Below are positions 9,370 to 18,036 of a stretch of DNA of 52,922 bases, one piece after another. The DNA comes from Phenylobacterium sp. (GTDB lineage Bacteria; Pseudomonadota; Alphaproteobacteria; Caulobacterales; Caulobacteraceae): NCBI RefSeq assembly GCF_016124325.1, contig NZ_WGNY01000039.1:1-52922 (forward strand). Reading direction: 5' to 3'. The notes under the pieces were generated by a model. That model was not told the origin of the DNA and did no database searches. It saw only the letters and a program-made list of their open reading frames with translations. A program made the position numbers and the translations under genes. Each line of letters begins with the position of its first letter. The first letter of the stretch is position 1.

Positions 9370-10439
9370 GAGGCGTGGGCCCGGGCGCGGCGGCGCTTGC
9401 GGCGCCTGCGGCCCGAGCGCTCGTTCATCAGGGAGAGGAGGATGCCTTCGCGCAGGCCGCGGTCGGCCACCCGAACCCGCTGGCAGGGCCACAGTTCCTG
9501 CACCGCCTGGAGGATCGCGGCCCCGGCCAGGACCAGGTCGGCGCGGTCGGGGCCGATGCACGGCTGCGCGGCGCGCTCGGCGGCCGTGAGGCCGAGCAGG
9601 CGTTCGGCGGCGGCCTCGCATTCGGCGCGGGTCATCCAGATGCCGTCGACGCGGTTACGGTCGTAGCGCGGCAGGCGCAGGTGCAGGCCCGCGAGGCTGG
9701 TGATCGCCCCCGAGGTGCCCACGAGATGGGCCTCGTTGGCCTCGAACAGCGGCTTCATGGGGTCGGCGCGACGGAAGGCGGCGATCTCGTCCTTCACGTG
9801 GTCGACCATCCGCCGGAACCAGGCGTCGGTGACCGCTTCGCCCTCGGGGAACCGTTCGGCCAGGGTGACCACGCCGATCGGCACCGACAGCCACGCCCGC
9901 ACGGGCGGCGGCGTGTCCGGTGCCCCGGCCTTGAGGTCGACCCACGACAACTCGGTGGAGCCGCCGCCGACGTCGACGACCAGCGCCGCCTGGTGGCGAT
10001 AGTCCAGCAGGTTGAGGCAGCCGGTGACCGACAGCTTGGCCTCTTCCTGCGGGGTGATGACCTGCAGCCGCACGCCGGTCTCGTTGGCGACCCGGTTGAC
10101 GAAGGCCTGGCCGTTGTCGGCGATGCGGCAGGCCTGGGTGGCGATGGCGCGGAACTTCACCACCCGGCGGCGGCGCACCTTCTCGGCGCTGACCTTCAGC
10201 GCGGCCAGGGCGCGGTCCATGGCGGCGTCGGAGAGCCGGCCCGTCTGCGACAGGCCCTCGCCCAGGCGCACGATCCGCGAATAGGCCTCGACGACGCGGA
10301 AGCCCGAGGCCGTGGGCGTGGCGATCAGAAGCCGGCAGTTGTTGGTGCCGAGGTCCAGCGCCGCGAAACATCGCGGATCGCCCGTCCCCCGTTCCCGGCC
10401 GCGATTCGCAGGCGCGGGCGCGCGCAGCGCCTCACTCAT
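9366..10439 (-). CDS. Ppx/GppA exopolyphosphatase / pppGpp phosphatase family protein
   Basis: About 357 residues in the acetate-kinase/Hsp70-fold Ppx/GppA family, which hydrolyse polyphosphate or pppGpp in the cytoplasm. Seen: the phosphate-1 loop ALDLGTNNCRLLIA, the central ATQACRIADNG region and the phosphate-2 loop VVDVGGGSTELSW. It lacks the extra C-terminal HD-like domain of long Ppx proteins, fitting the short form. The start at 10439 (MSEALRAP) has GGAAGAC upstream; an ATG at 10490 is possible. It is co-transcribed with rlmE through a 4-base overlap. Polyphosphate and pppGpp activity cannot be told apart from sequence. A link with the phosphate genes elsewhere in the window is only thematic. 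Confidence 0.9.
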   Translation of the reverse strand: MSEALRAPAPANRGRERGTGDPRCFAALDLGTNNCRLLIATPTASGFRVVEAYSRIVRLGEGLSQTGRLSDAAMDRALAALKVSAEKVRRRRVVKFRAIATQACRIADNGQAFVNRVANETGVRLQVITPQEEAKLSVTGCLNLLDYRHQAALVVDVGGGSTELSWVDLKAGAPDTPPPVRAWLSVPIGVVTLAERFPEGEAVTDAWFRRMVDHVKDEIAAFRRADPMKPLFEANEAHLVGTSGAITSLAGLHLRLPRYDRNRVDGIWMTRAECEAAAERLLGLTAAERAAQPCIGPDRADLVLAGAAILQAVQELWPCQRVRVADRGLREGILLSLMNERSGRRRRKRRRARAHAS

Positions 10440-10591
10440 GGACCGTCTTCCGTCCTGACGCAGGCGCGATTCCCGACGATCGCGCCTCATTTCGCGGCGA
10501 ACTTAGCAAGCTGGACAGGTTGCAGGAAGGCGACGGTTGAATGACGGCTGTACAACGCTACGTTCACCTTCCAGTCAGGAGGTTCGCTGTA

Positions 10592-10933
10592 GTGTACGGG
10601 GTTATGGATACGCGACTCGCCAAATTCGCGATCGGTCAGGTTGTGCGCCACCGGATTTACCCGTTCCGAGGGGTCATCTTCGACGTCGACCCGGTGTTCT
10701 CGAACACTGAGGAATACTGGCTCTCCATCCCGGAACACATCCGGCCGCACAAGAACCAGCCGTTCTACCACCTGCTCGCCGAGAACGACGACAGCGCCTA
10801 CGTGGCCTATGTCTCCGAGCAGAACCTGGAGCCGGACGAGACCGGCCAGCCGGTGGGCCACCCCCAGGCGTCGCTGATCTTCGACACCTTCAACGAGGGC
10901 CAGTACCGCCTGCGCCCCGGCATCGGGCACTAG
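10592..10933 (+). CDS. hspQ: Heat shock protein HspQ (hemimethylated-DNA-binding family)
   Basis: A 113-residue protein of the HspQ/YccV family, with the characteristic segments KFAIGQVVRHRIYPFRGVI, DVDPVFSNTEEYW and QPFYHLLAEND. In enterobacteria HspQ promotes degradation of DnaA variants and acts as a specificity factor for the Lon protease; the role here is inferred by family. Start choice: AGGAGG at 10577-10582 is 9 bases from the GTG at 10592, in frame with the ATG at 10604 often chosen for such genes. The GTG is therefore better supported and adds four residues. The upstream neighbour is divergent, and phhA follows 96 bases downstream. No clear sigma32 promoter was found. Confidence 0.93.
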   Translation: MYGVMDTRLAKFAIGQVVRHRIYPFRGVIFDVDPVFSNTEEYWLSIPEHIRPHKNQPFYHLLAENDDSAYVAYVSEQNLEPDETGQPVGHPQASLIFDTFNEGQYRLRPGIGH

Positions 10934-11029
10934 AGCGCCGCGCCGAGCGCGCACGATTTCACCGCGAAATGCGGAAAATTGGGCCAAGATCGAACGGAAC
11001 TTCCGCTCGTCCGGGTCCATTCTCCCCGC

Positions 11030-11902
11030 ATGAGCGCTGATCACGCCAACACGTCCCTTCCGCCTGGCGCCCGGCCCGACTGGACCATCGACCAGGGCTG
11101 GGACCGCTACACCGCCGCCGAGCACGAGGTCTGGATCACCCTCTACGAACGCCAGGCCGCCCTGCTGCCGGGCCGCGCCTGCGACGCGTTCCTCAAAGGC
11201 CTCGACGCACTCGACCTGCACCGCACCGGCATCCCGGACTTCGCGCGCATCAACGAGGAGCTTCGCCGGCTCACCGGCTGGACGGTGGTGGCCGTGCCCG
11301 GCCTGGTCCCGGACGAGGTTTTCTTCGAGCATCTGGCCAACCGCCGCTTCCCGGCCGGACAGTTCGTCCGCAAGCCGGACGAGCTCGACTACCTGCAGGA
11401 ACCCGACATCTTCCACGACGTGTTCGGCCACGTGCCGATGCTGACCGACCCGGTCTTCGCCGACTATATGCAGGCCTATGGCGAGGGCGGGCTGCGGGCG
11501 CTGGGCCGCGGACAGCTGCACAACCTGGCCCGACTCTACTGGTACACGGTGGAGTTCGGCCTGTTGGAGACGCCCCAGGGCCTGCGGATCTACGGCGCGG
11601 GCATTGTCTCCAGCCGTTCGGAATCGATCTTCGCCCTCGACGACCCCTCCCCCAACCGCCTGGGTTTCGACCTGGAGCGGGTGATGCGCACGCCCTACCG
11701 GATCGACGACTTCCAGCAGGTCTATTTCGTCGTCCCGTCGCTGCAGGCCCTTCTGGACGCCACCCTGGCCGACTTCGACGCGCTCTATCGGCGCCTGCAG
11801 GCGGCAAGCGACATCCCCATCGACGCCGTGCTCGCTGAAGACAAGGTGTTCACGCGCGGCGACCAGACCTACGTCCTGCGAGGGGGGCGGAGCGCCGCCT
11901 AG
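11030..11902 (+). CDS. phhA: Phenylalanine 4-monooxygenase
   Basis: A 290-residue pterin-dependent, non-heme-iron aromatic amino acid hydroxylase that converts phenylalanine to tyrosine with oxygen and tetrahydropterin. The iron-ligand motif is EPDIFHDVFGHVP, with histidines at about residues 129 and 134; the third ligand is the glutamate of YTVEFGL near residue 175. Length fits the bacterial catalytic-domain-only form without a regulatory ACT domain. The ATG at 11030 (MSADHANT) is the natural start, though its upstream sequence is not a strong ribosome-binding site. The gene is convergent with tamB and the two stop codons overlap (11899-11902), so the two transcripts must overlap unless they terminate internally. 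Confidence 0.95.
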   Translation: MSADHANTSLPPGARPDWTIDQGWDRYTAAEHEVWITLYERQAALLPGRACDAFLKGLDALDLHRTGIPDFARINEELRRLTGWTVVAVPGLVPDEVFFEHLANRRFPAGQFVRKPDELDYLQEPDIFHDVFGHVPMLTDPVFADYMQAYGEGGLRALGRGQLHNLARLYWYTVEFGLLETPQGLRIYGAGIVSSRSESIFALDDPSPNRLGFDLERVMRTPYRIDDFQQVYFVVPSLQALLDATLADFDALYRRLQAASDIPIDAVLAEDKVFTRGDQTYVLRGGRSAA

Positions 11903-14900
11903 TAGTCCTTGCGCCAGCGCACGGCGATCTTGTTGCCGGCCTGGCCTGCGAAGCGCGAGATGATCGACAGGCGCCGGCGCACCCGCCATTCGACCTGGGC
12001 CGAAGGCCCTTCCCGCCCGCCGCCGGTGAGTTCCAGATAGAGATCGTCGCTCAGGTATTTGCCGCCAGAGACGGTGACGCCCGACTGCTCGTCGCCGCCG
12101 AAGGCCAGCCGGTCGAGGCCGGCGAAGCTGCGCAGGTTGCCGAGGATGTCCAGGCCGCCGCCGCCGGCCAGGGACGACAGCGCCGACGCCAGCTGCGCCG
12201 CCTCCACGCCCGAGAGCTGCGAGGCCGAGCGCTCGAACAGCACCTTCGAGAGGATCTCGTCGTTCGGCAGGCTCGGCGACGACGCCAGGGTGATCTCGGG
12301 GCGCTCGGCGGTGCCGCGGATCTGGATCGTCACGGTCAGCGTGGGGTCCTCCCGCGTGGCGTCGAGGTGGATGCGGATGTCGCCCGGGTGGGTCGAGAGC
12401 CGGACGTAGCCGCTGTCGTCGAACTCGAAGCGCTTGCCCGCGAAGTCGTAGTCGCCCCGGATCACCCGGGCCGTGCCGGTCAGGTCGGGGTTGGCCGTGG
12501 TCCCGCCGACGTGGGCGTCCAGCGAGAACTCCACGTCGAGGCCGCGCCCGCGCAGGAAGACGCGCCGCGGCGCGTGCAGCTTGACGTCGAGCGCCCAGCC
12601 CTCGCCGGTCTTGTCCTTGGGCGGCAGGGCGGCGGGCAGGCTGGCCGGACGGTTCACCTCGACCACGTCCATCGCCACCACGCCCGACGGCGTCGGCGGA
12701 TCGGCGGCCACGTCGGCGCGCTCGATCGTCAGTTCGCCGGCCAGCTTCACCTGCCCCTTGGCGTCGCGGTTGATCGTGGCCTGGCCCGAGGCCGTGGCCG
12801 TCGCGGTCTCGTTGTCGATGAGGCGGAAGCTCTTGAGGTCCAGCCGGAAGCTCGACAGGCCGTTGCGCTGCAGGCTGATCGTGCCGGCGCCCGAAAGCTG
12901 CCCGCCTGCGCCGTCCTGGCCCTGCACCTGCGAGACGGTGACGGCGTCCTCCGAGAAATTGGCCTTCAGCGTCAGGTCGCGCAGCGACAGGCCCGTCGCG
13001 CCGTCTTCGAAGCGGCCGCGCTCCACCGAGAATTGCCCGGAGGCGCGCGGATCGGCCAGCGTCCCCGCCAGCGTTCCCTGGGTTTGCACGAGGCCGGCCA
13101 GCGAACGTTCGCCGCCGACCAGGAGCTCGAACAGCGGCTGGATTTCGCCCTCCGCGAAGAAGCGGCCGCTCATGGGCCGCTGGCGAGCGATGGCGATGCG
13201 GAACGGCGCGGCCGACGCCTCCGTAGGCAGCACGAGGTTGGCGTTGGCCTTGAGGCCCCGGTCGTTGGTGGTCTGGACATCGAGCGTGAGCGCGTTGTCC
13301 GAGAGCCGCGCCTTGAGCTCGCCATCGACCCCCTGCGAGGCGGGCGAGCCGCCGGCGCGCGCGTCGGCCACCTGCAGGCTCATGGCGCCATCCAGCCGTT
13401 CGCCCTGGCCGTGAAGGTCGAGGACGCCGTCGAAGCTGCCGGCGAAGTCGCGGTTGAGGATGTTCAGGCCCAGCTTCTCGGCGCGGGCCTTCACATCGGC
13501 GGAGCCGCCCTGGAACACGCCGTCGAGCGCGATCCGGCCGCCGTCCTGGCTGACGAGGCGCAGGCGCGCGCTCCGGGACGCGCCGCCGAACCGGAAGCGG
13601 GCCGGCTCCGTGGTCTTCATGCTGCGGCGTCCGACCTTGCCGGCGCCGTCCAGGGTGAGGGCATAGCCGTCCTCGGCCTGTGCGAAGGTCCCACGCCCGT
13701 CGACGCTCCAGGCGCCTTCCGGCGACGCGCCCTGCGCCGAAACCGCATAGGGCAGCTCCGACATGGGCCCCTCGGCCGCGACGGTGGCCGAGGCGACGGA
13801 AACCGTCGCGCCGGGCAGCCGCACGTTCTGGGCGCGCAGGTCGATGTCGCCGCGCGCGCCGCCGGGAGCTTCGACGATCTTCGCGGTCCCTTCCACGTGG
13901 CCGGCGTCGAGCCACGCGCCCGGATCGACCGACAGCCGCAGGTCGGCCGCCGACGGCGATCGGCGGCGCAGCGCAACGGAGCCCTGGGCCTTCAGCCCGC
14001 CGGCGTCCACCGACAGGCCCGTCAGGTCCACGCCGCCGCGCGGGAAACGGAAGTCCGAGCGGCCCGTCGCGGGGCCGTAGGCGCTGGCCGCGGTCAGCGC
14101 GACCGTCCCGCTGGAGCCGTCGGCCTGCTGCTGGAAGGTCAGCACCAGATGTCCGTTGCGCAGCGGCAGGCGCGGGACGTCGATCTCGTCGAAGTCGGCC
14201 ACGAGGTCCACCCGCGGCGCGGTCAACGTCCCGCCGATGTCTCCCGTCCCCTTGGCCTTGCCGGAGATTTCGACCGGACCCGCGCGCAGCGGGCCCGAGG
14301 CCTGCCAGTCCGTCTTGAACGCCAGGGTTCGGTCGCGCTGGAGAACCCCCGAAGCGTTCGCGCTCAGGGCCGCGCCTTCCAATGTCGCCTTGTCGACAGA
14401 AAGGCGTCCATCCTGCCAGCCGCCGGCGACGCGCAGGCGCGCCTGCGGTCCCAGCAGGCGATCCAGCTCCGCAAGACCCAGGGCGAGCCGCTCGCCTCGC
14501 GCGTCCAGGTCCACCGCCCAGGCGGCGCCCTTGCGCGGCTGGCGCGCCTGGAAGTCCGCGACGGCCGCGCCGGCCGCGCCAGGGCGCGCCGCGCCGAGAT
14601 TGGAGATCCGCGCCTCTCCCTTCACACGCGAGGCGCCCAGCAGACCGCGTTCGCCGCTCAGCGCGACGTTCAGGCCCGACCCCTTCAGCTCGACGTTGCG
14701 CACGACGAGTTGGCCATCGGCGCGGCGCTGGGCGTCGAGCACCGCCGAGGGCGCCCCGCCGAGCAAGGCCGCAACGATACCCGCCCCCTGCCCGCCGGCG
14801 CCGGAAAGCCGGGCCTGGAGGTCGAACCCGTCCTTGCCCCGCGCGAGCGCGATAGGTCCGGCGATACGGCTGAGGCGGTAGTCGCCGAGCTTGATATCCT

Positions 14901-16065
14901 GCGCCACGCCGTCGCCCTTGAAGGCCCAGGCGCCCGAATTTCCGGTCAGCGCGCCCTGGACGCGCGCCGCCCCGAGGCCCTCGACGCCGGCCAGCCGGCC
15001 CAGCGAGGCGGCCTGCGCCTCGATCCGCAGGCCTTCCTTCGAGAGCTTGCGCTTGCCCAGGTCGCCCACCCCCTGGGCGCGTATCGAAAGGGCGTCCGAC
15101 CGGGCGCTAAGGTCGAGCTGATACGCCCCCTCGCCCACCTTGTTTCCGGTCAGCCGGAGGCTGACCTCCTGGCCGAACCGATCGGCGTAGGGCGCGGTGA
15201 GCGACGAGGCCGTCAGCACGACGCGCGCCGAAGCCTGGCCGCCGGTCCGGCTCCACGCCCCCTCCGCTTCCAGGGGCGTCAGCGCGCCGGACGTCGCGCG
15301 GGCGGTGAAGCGTCCCTCGGCGTTGCGACCGTCCGCGCGGACGAACAGCTTGAAGGGCTGCTTGGCCGGCAGGCCCAGCGACCCCGCGATGGCGCCGCCC
15401 TTGGCCTCGACGGCGTCGGCCGAGATGCGCAGTGGCCGGCGGCCGCCCATCGCGAAGTCGAGGTCCACCCGGTCGCCCCGGTTGAGCTCGCTCTCGGCGT
15501 GGACCTGCGCGCTGCGCCGGCCGCGCCGGCCGAGATTGAGCTCCAGGCCCACGTCGTAGACGCCACGCTCGACGCTGAATTCAGGCTCCAGGATCAGCCG
15601 CGCCTGCCCGCGCGCGATGTGGATCGAGAGCGGCAGCCCGTGGTCCTCGCCGCCGGGCCCCAGCACCGGGCGCCGCAGCACCCGGATCGACCGCGCCTCC
15701 GCCAGATCGGCCACGAAGCGGCGGCGGATCAGATAGGGATAGTTCCACGCCAGGTGGACCTCGTGCGCCTCGAGCCAGACGCCCTTGTCGTCGCGGATCG
15801 TCAGCTTGCGGACCCGGAAGTCGCGCCAGAGATCCCCCGACAGCCCCTCCACGCCGAGATGGCCGAAGCGACCCAGCTTGAGCCCGTTGGCCTCGGCCTC
15901 GATCATCTGTCGCACCTGCGGGATAAGCACCGCATAGCGGACGCCGGCCGCCAGCCCGACCAGCAGCAGAACGACGGCCGCCGCCACATTGGCCGCGATC
16001 CACAGGATCCGCCGACGGCGGACTGTCCCCTTCGGCGGGTCGGTCGTTTCGTCCGTCCCGGTCAA
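11899..16065 (-). CDS. tamB: Translocation and assembly module protein TamB (AsmA-like, DUF490)
   Basis: A 1388-residue inner-membrane-anchored protein expected to span the periplasm and work with TamA in outer-membrane protein assembly; TamB-like AsmA proteins also transport phospholipids to the outer membrane. One N-terminal membrane helix (about residues 20-45) follows an arginine-rich start. The long middle is an extended beta-strand repeat region, as in the hydrophobic-groove family, and the C-terminal ~350 residues form the conserved DUF490/TamB domain (DVKLHAPRRVFLRGRGLD, GTARVIRGDYDFAGKRFEF). Its start overlaps the stop of tamA by ATGA, so the two are translationally coupled. Size and order are normal for alphaproteobacteria. 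Confidence 0.93.
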   Translation of the reverse strand: MTGTDETTDPPKGTVRRRRILWIAANVAAAVVLLLVGLAAGVRYAVLIPQVRQMIEAEANGLKLGRFGHLGVEGLSGDLWRDFRVRKLTIRDDKGVWLEAHEVHLAWNYPYLIRRRFVADLAEARSIRVLRRPVLGPGGEDHGLPLSIHIARGQARLILEPEFSVERGVYDVGLELNLGRRGRRSAQVHAESELNRGDRVDLDFAMGGRRPLRISADAVEAKGGAIAGSLGLPAKQPFKLFVRADGRNAEGRFTARATSGALTPLEAEGAWSRTGGQASARVVLTASSLTAPYADRFGQEVSLRLTGNKVGEGAYQLDLSARSDALSIRAQGVGDLGKRKLSKEGLRIEAQAASLGRLAGVEGLGAARVQGALTGNSGAWAFKGDGVAQDIKLGDYRLSRIAGPIALARGKDGFDLQARLSGAGGQGAGIVAALLGGAPSAVLDAQRRADGQLVVRNVELKGSGLNVALSGERGLLGASRVKGEARISNLGAARPGAAGAAVADFQARQPRKGAAWAVDLDARGERLALGLAELDRLLGPQARLRVAGGWQDGRLSVDKATLEGAALSANASGVLQRDRTLAFKTDWQASGPLRAGPVEISGKAKGTGDIGGTLTAPRVDLVADFDEIDVPRLPLRNGHLVLTFQQQADGSSGTVALTAASAYGPATGRSDFRFPRGGVDLTGLSVDAGGLKAQGSVALRRRSPSAADLRLSVDPGAWLDAGHVEGTAKIVEAPGGARGDIDLRAQNVRLPGATVSVASATVAAEGPMSELPYAVSAQGASPEGAWSVDGRGTFAQAEDGYALTLDGAGKVGRRSMKTTEPARFRFGGASRSARLRLVSQDGGRIALDGVFQGGSADVKARAEKLGLNILNRDFAGSFDGVLDLHGQGERLDGAMSLQVADARAGGSPASQGVDGELKARLSDNALTLDVQTTNDRGLKANANLVLPTEASAAPFRIAIARQRPMSGRFFAEGEIQPLFELLVGGERSLAGLVQTQGTLAGTLADPRASGQFSVERGRFEDGATGLSLRDLTLKANFSEDAVTVSQVQGQDGAGGQLSGAGTISLQRNGLSSFRLDLKSFRLIDNETATATASGQATINRDAKGQVKLAGELTIERADVAADPPTPSGVVAMDVVEVNRPASLPAALPPKDKTGEGWALDVKLHAPRRVFLRGRGLDVEFSLDAHVGGTTANPDLTGTARVIRGDYDFAGKRFEFDDSGYVRLSTHPGDIRIHLDATREDPTLTVTIQIRGTAERPEITLASSPSLPNDEILSKVLFERSASQLSGVEAAQLASALSSLAGGGGLDILGNLRSFAGLDRLAFGGDEQSGVTVSGGKYLSDDLYLELTGGGREGPSAQVEWRVRRRLSIISRFAGQAGNKIAVRWRKDY

Positions 16066-17837
16066 AAGCTCTGCCCGATGCTGAGGTAGATCTGGATCGG
16101 AGATTCACCCCGGCGGCGCACGACCGGCGTGGCGATGTCGATGCGGATCGGGGCGAAGCCGAGATTGTAGCGCACGCCGATCCCCGCCCCGGCCGCCAGG
16201 TCGCCCAGGTCGATCACATTGCTGGAGCCGACCGCGCCCGCGTCGACGAACAGCGCCAGCCCCCAGGTCCGGGTGAGGTCGCGGCGCACCTCAAGCGAGC
16301 CCTCCATCAGCGATACGCCGCCGCGCGGGGTTCCATCGGCCAATCGCGGACCGACGCCCTGGTATGGGAAGCCGCGCACCGAGCCGCCGCCGCCGGCGTA
16401 GAAGCGCTGCGAGGCCGGGATCTGAGCCACCGTCCCGTTGATGATCCGGCCCAGGCGCAGGCGCCCGGCGACCACCGTCGCGGCCTGCTTGTCGAGGGGC
16501 TGGTAGTAGGTGCCCTGCGCCACCGCCCGCAGGTACGGCAGGTTGGTGTCGCCCACGATCAGCGTGGGTTCCAGGCGCGCGCTCAACCGCCAGCCCGTCG
16601 TGGGGTTCAAGGGATCGTTGGAGCGGTCCAGCAGGACGTCGCCAAGGGTCGCGAACGTCACGAGATTGCGCCCCCGCGTCATGAGGGTCCCAGCGCTCAG
16701 TTCGTCGGTCCGGGTCAGGTCGGTCGAGGCGCCCACCGTGACGTACGACGTCTTGCCCCATCGGCGCGTGACGTCGGCGCTGACGCCCACCCCTCTCTCG
16801 TTGTAGGCGTCGGTCTTGACCCGATAGACGTCCGCGGTGGTCTTGAGCGTCTGCTGGGCGCGCCGCCAGTGCGGCAGGGACAGGTCGACCCCGACCCGGC
16901 TGTCGCGATCCGAGAGCTGGCCGTAGAGCGCCAGCGTATCGGCCCGATGGAGGCGGTTGTAGTGCGTCCAGCGGACGTTCACCCCGGCGCCGTCGCTGGT
17001 GGAATAGCTGGCGCCGGCCTCGATCGCCCGCGGCTTGCGTTCCGAAAGGCTGACGACCACCGGCCTGTGCCCCTCGGCCGTGGTCTTGTCCTTGGGCGCG
17101 AGGGCCACCGTCACGGAATCGTAGACGCCCGTGTCCAGCAGGCGGCGCTCCAGTTCGGCCACCTTGTCTGGGTCGTAGCGATCGCCGTCGCCCCAGGGCG
17201 CGAGCTTGCGCAGCCAGGCCGGGCTCGTACGCCCCCCCTCGGTGACGTCCAGTCCGTCGAGCCGGACCAGCGCGCCGGCGGCGATCCGGTAGGTCGGGCG
17301 GACGCTGTCGTCGGCGTGGTCGACCACCACCTCGCGGGGCTCGGCCTCGACGTCGGCGTAGCCCCGCTTCTGGACGGCGGCGACGACCCGCCCCTCGGCG
17401 GCGATGACGTCGGCGGCGCGGCCGGGCTGGTCGGCCTTCAGCCCCAGGGCTTTGCCCGCCGCGGTCTGGACGTCGGCTTCGGGCGGTTCGCCCTGCCAGG
17501 CGATCTTCGGGTCTGCGATGTAGAAGCGCGGGCCGGGAATGATCTGGACGATCGCCTGCGGCGGATCGGCTTCGCTCACCTCGGGGGAGACCTGATAGGC
17601 GTAGTATCCCTCCGAGCGCAGCACGGCGATCGCGTCCTCGGCCGCCGCCCGCGCGCGCCGCCGCGCCTCGAAGCGGTTCTCGATCGGCCGGTCGCTGTCG
17701 CCGATCACGCGCTGGATCGCATCGCGGAGATCGCCGTCCATCTCGCCCTGGACGGCCGCGCGGGGGTCGCCCGCCCGCGCCGCGCCGGGCGCGACAAGGG
17801 CCGCCGAGGCGGCGACAGCACAAAGCAGTCGACCCAA
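16062..17837 (-). CDS. tamA: TamA, Omp85-family outer-membrane assembly protein
   Basis: A 591-residue outer-membrane beta-barrel protein. A signal peptide at about residues 1-22 (cleavage after AARA) precedes POTRA-like repeats to about residue 260 and then a 16-strand-type barrel. The barrel carries the Omp85 signature VRGF (GGGGSVRGFPYQG) and ends in phenylalanine, the outer-membrane targeting signature. It should insert autotransporters and other barrels together with TamB, encoded immediately downstream with a 4-base overlap. The start is a TTG at 17837 with GAGGA upstream. The 199-base gap to the divergent ATP-grasp operon should hold both promoters; I could not define them. Confidence 0.93.
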   Translation of the reverse strand: MGRLLCAVAASAALVAPGAARAGDPRAAVQGEMDGDLRDAIQRVIGDSDRPIENRFEARRRARAAAEDAIAVLRSEGYYAYQVSPEVSEADPPQAIVQIIPGPRFYIADPKIAWQGEPPEADVQTAAGKALGLKADQPGRAADVIAAEGRVVAAVQKRGYADVEAEPREVVVDHADDSVRPTYRIAAGALVRLDGLDVTEGGRTSPAWLRKLAPWGDGDRYDPDKVAELERRLLDTGVYDSVTVALAPKDKTTAEGHRPVVVSLSERKPRAIEAGASYSTSDGAGVNVRWTHYNRLHRADTLALYGQLSDRDSRVGVDLSLPHWRRAQQTLKTTADVYRVKTDAYNERGVGVSADVTRRWGKTSYVTVGASTDLTRTDELSAGTLMTRGRNLVTFATLGDVLLDRSNDPLNPTTGWRLSARLEPTLIVGDTNLPYLRAVAQGTYYQPLDKQAATVVAGRLRLGRIINGTVAQIPASQRFYAGGGGSVRGFPYQGVGPRLADGTPRGGVSLMEGSLEVRRDLTRTWGLALFVDAGAVGSSNVIDLGDLAAGAGIGVRYNLGFAPIRIDIATPVVRRRGESPIQIYLSIGQSF

Positions 17838-18036
17838 GCTCGATTCCTCGCTCGCCCCTCAGTCGGGGGTGTAACCCGCGCCGCCGCCCAATGTCACGGG
17901 CCGCTCCCCCACACCGGCGCCCAATTGCTGGGCAGCTACCCGTCGTGGGGCGCCCTGACGCCGAATTTCGAGGTTCGGCTTCCGGACGGGCCGTAAGCGT
18001 CCTACAGCTTCAGGCTTCGATCACAGGTGGAAGGGC

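Noticed and set aside
10487..13915. A 1142-codon minus-strand frame spanning hspQ, phhA and part of tamB.
   Set aside because: It is antisense to two recognised genes and out of frame with tamB; low-complexity Arg/Gly-rich content.
12367..16089. A 1240-codon plus-strand open frame opposite tamB.
   Set aside because: Same reason: the minus strand carries recognisable TamB domains coupled to tamA, and the plus frame has no domain and no sensible start.
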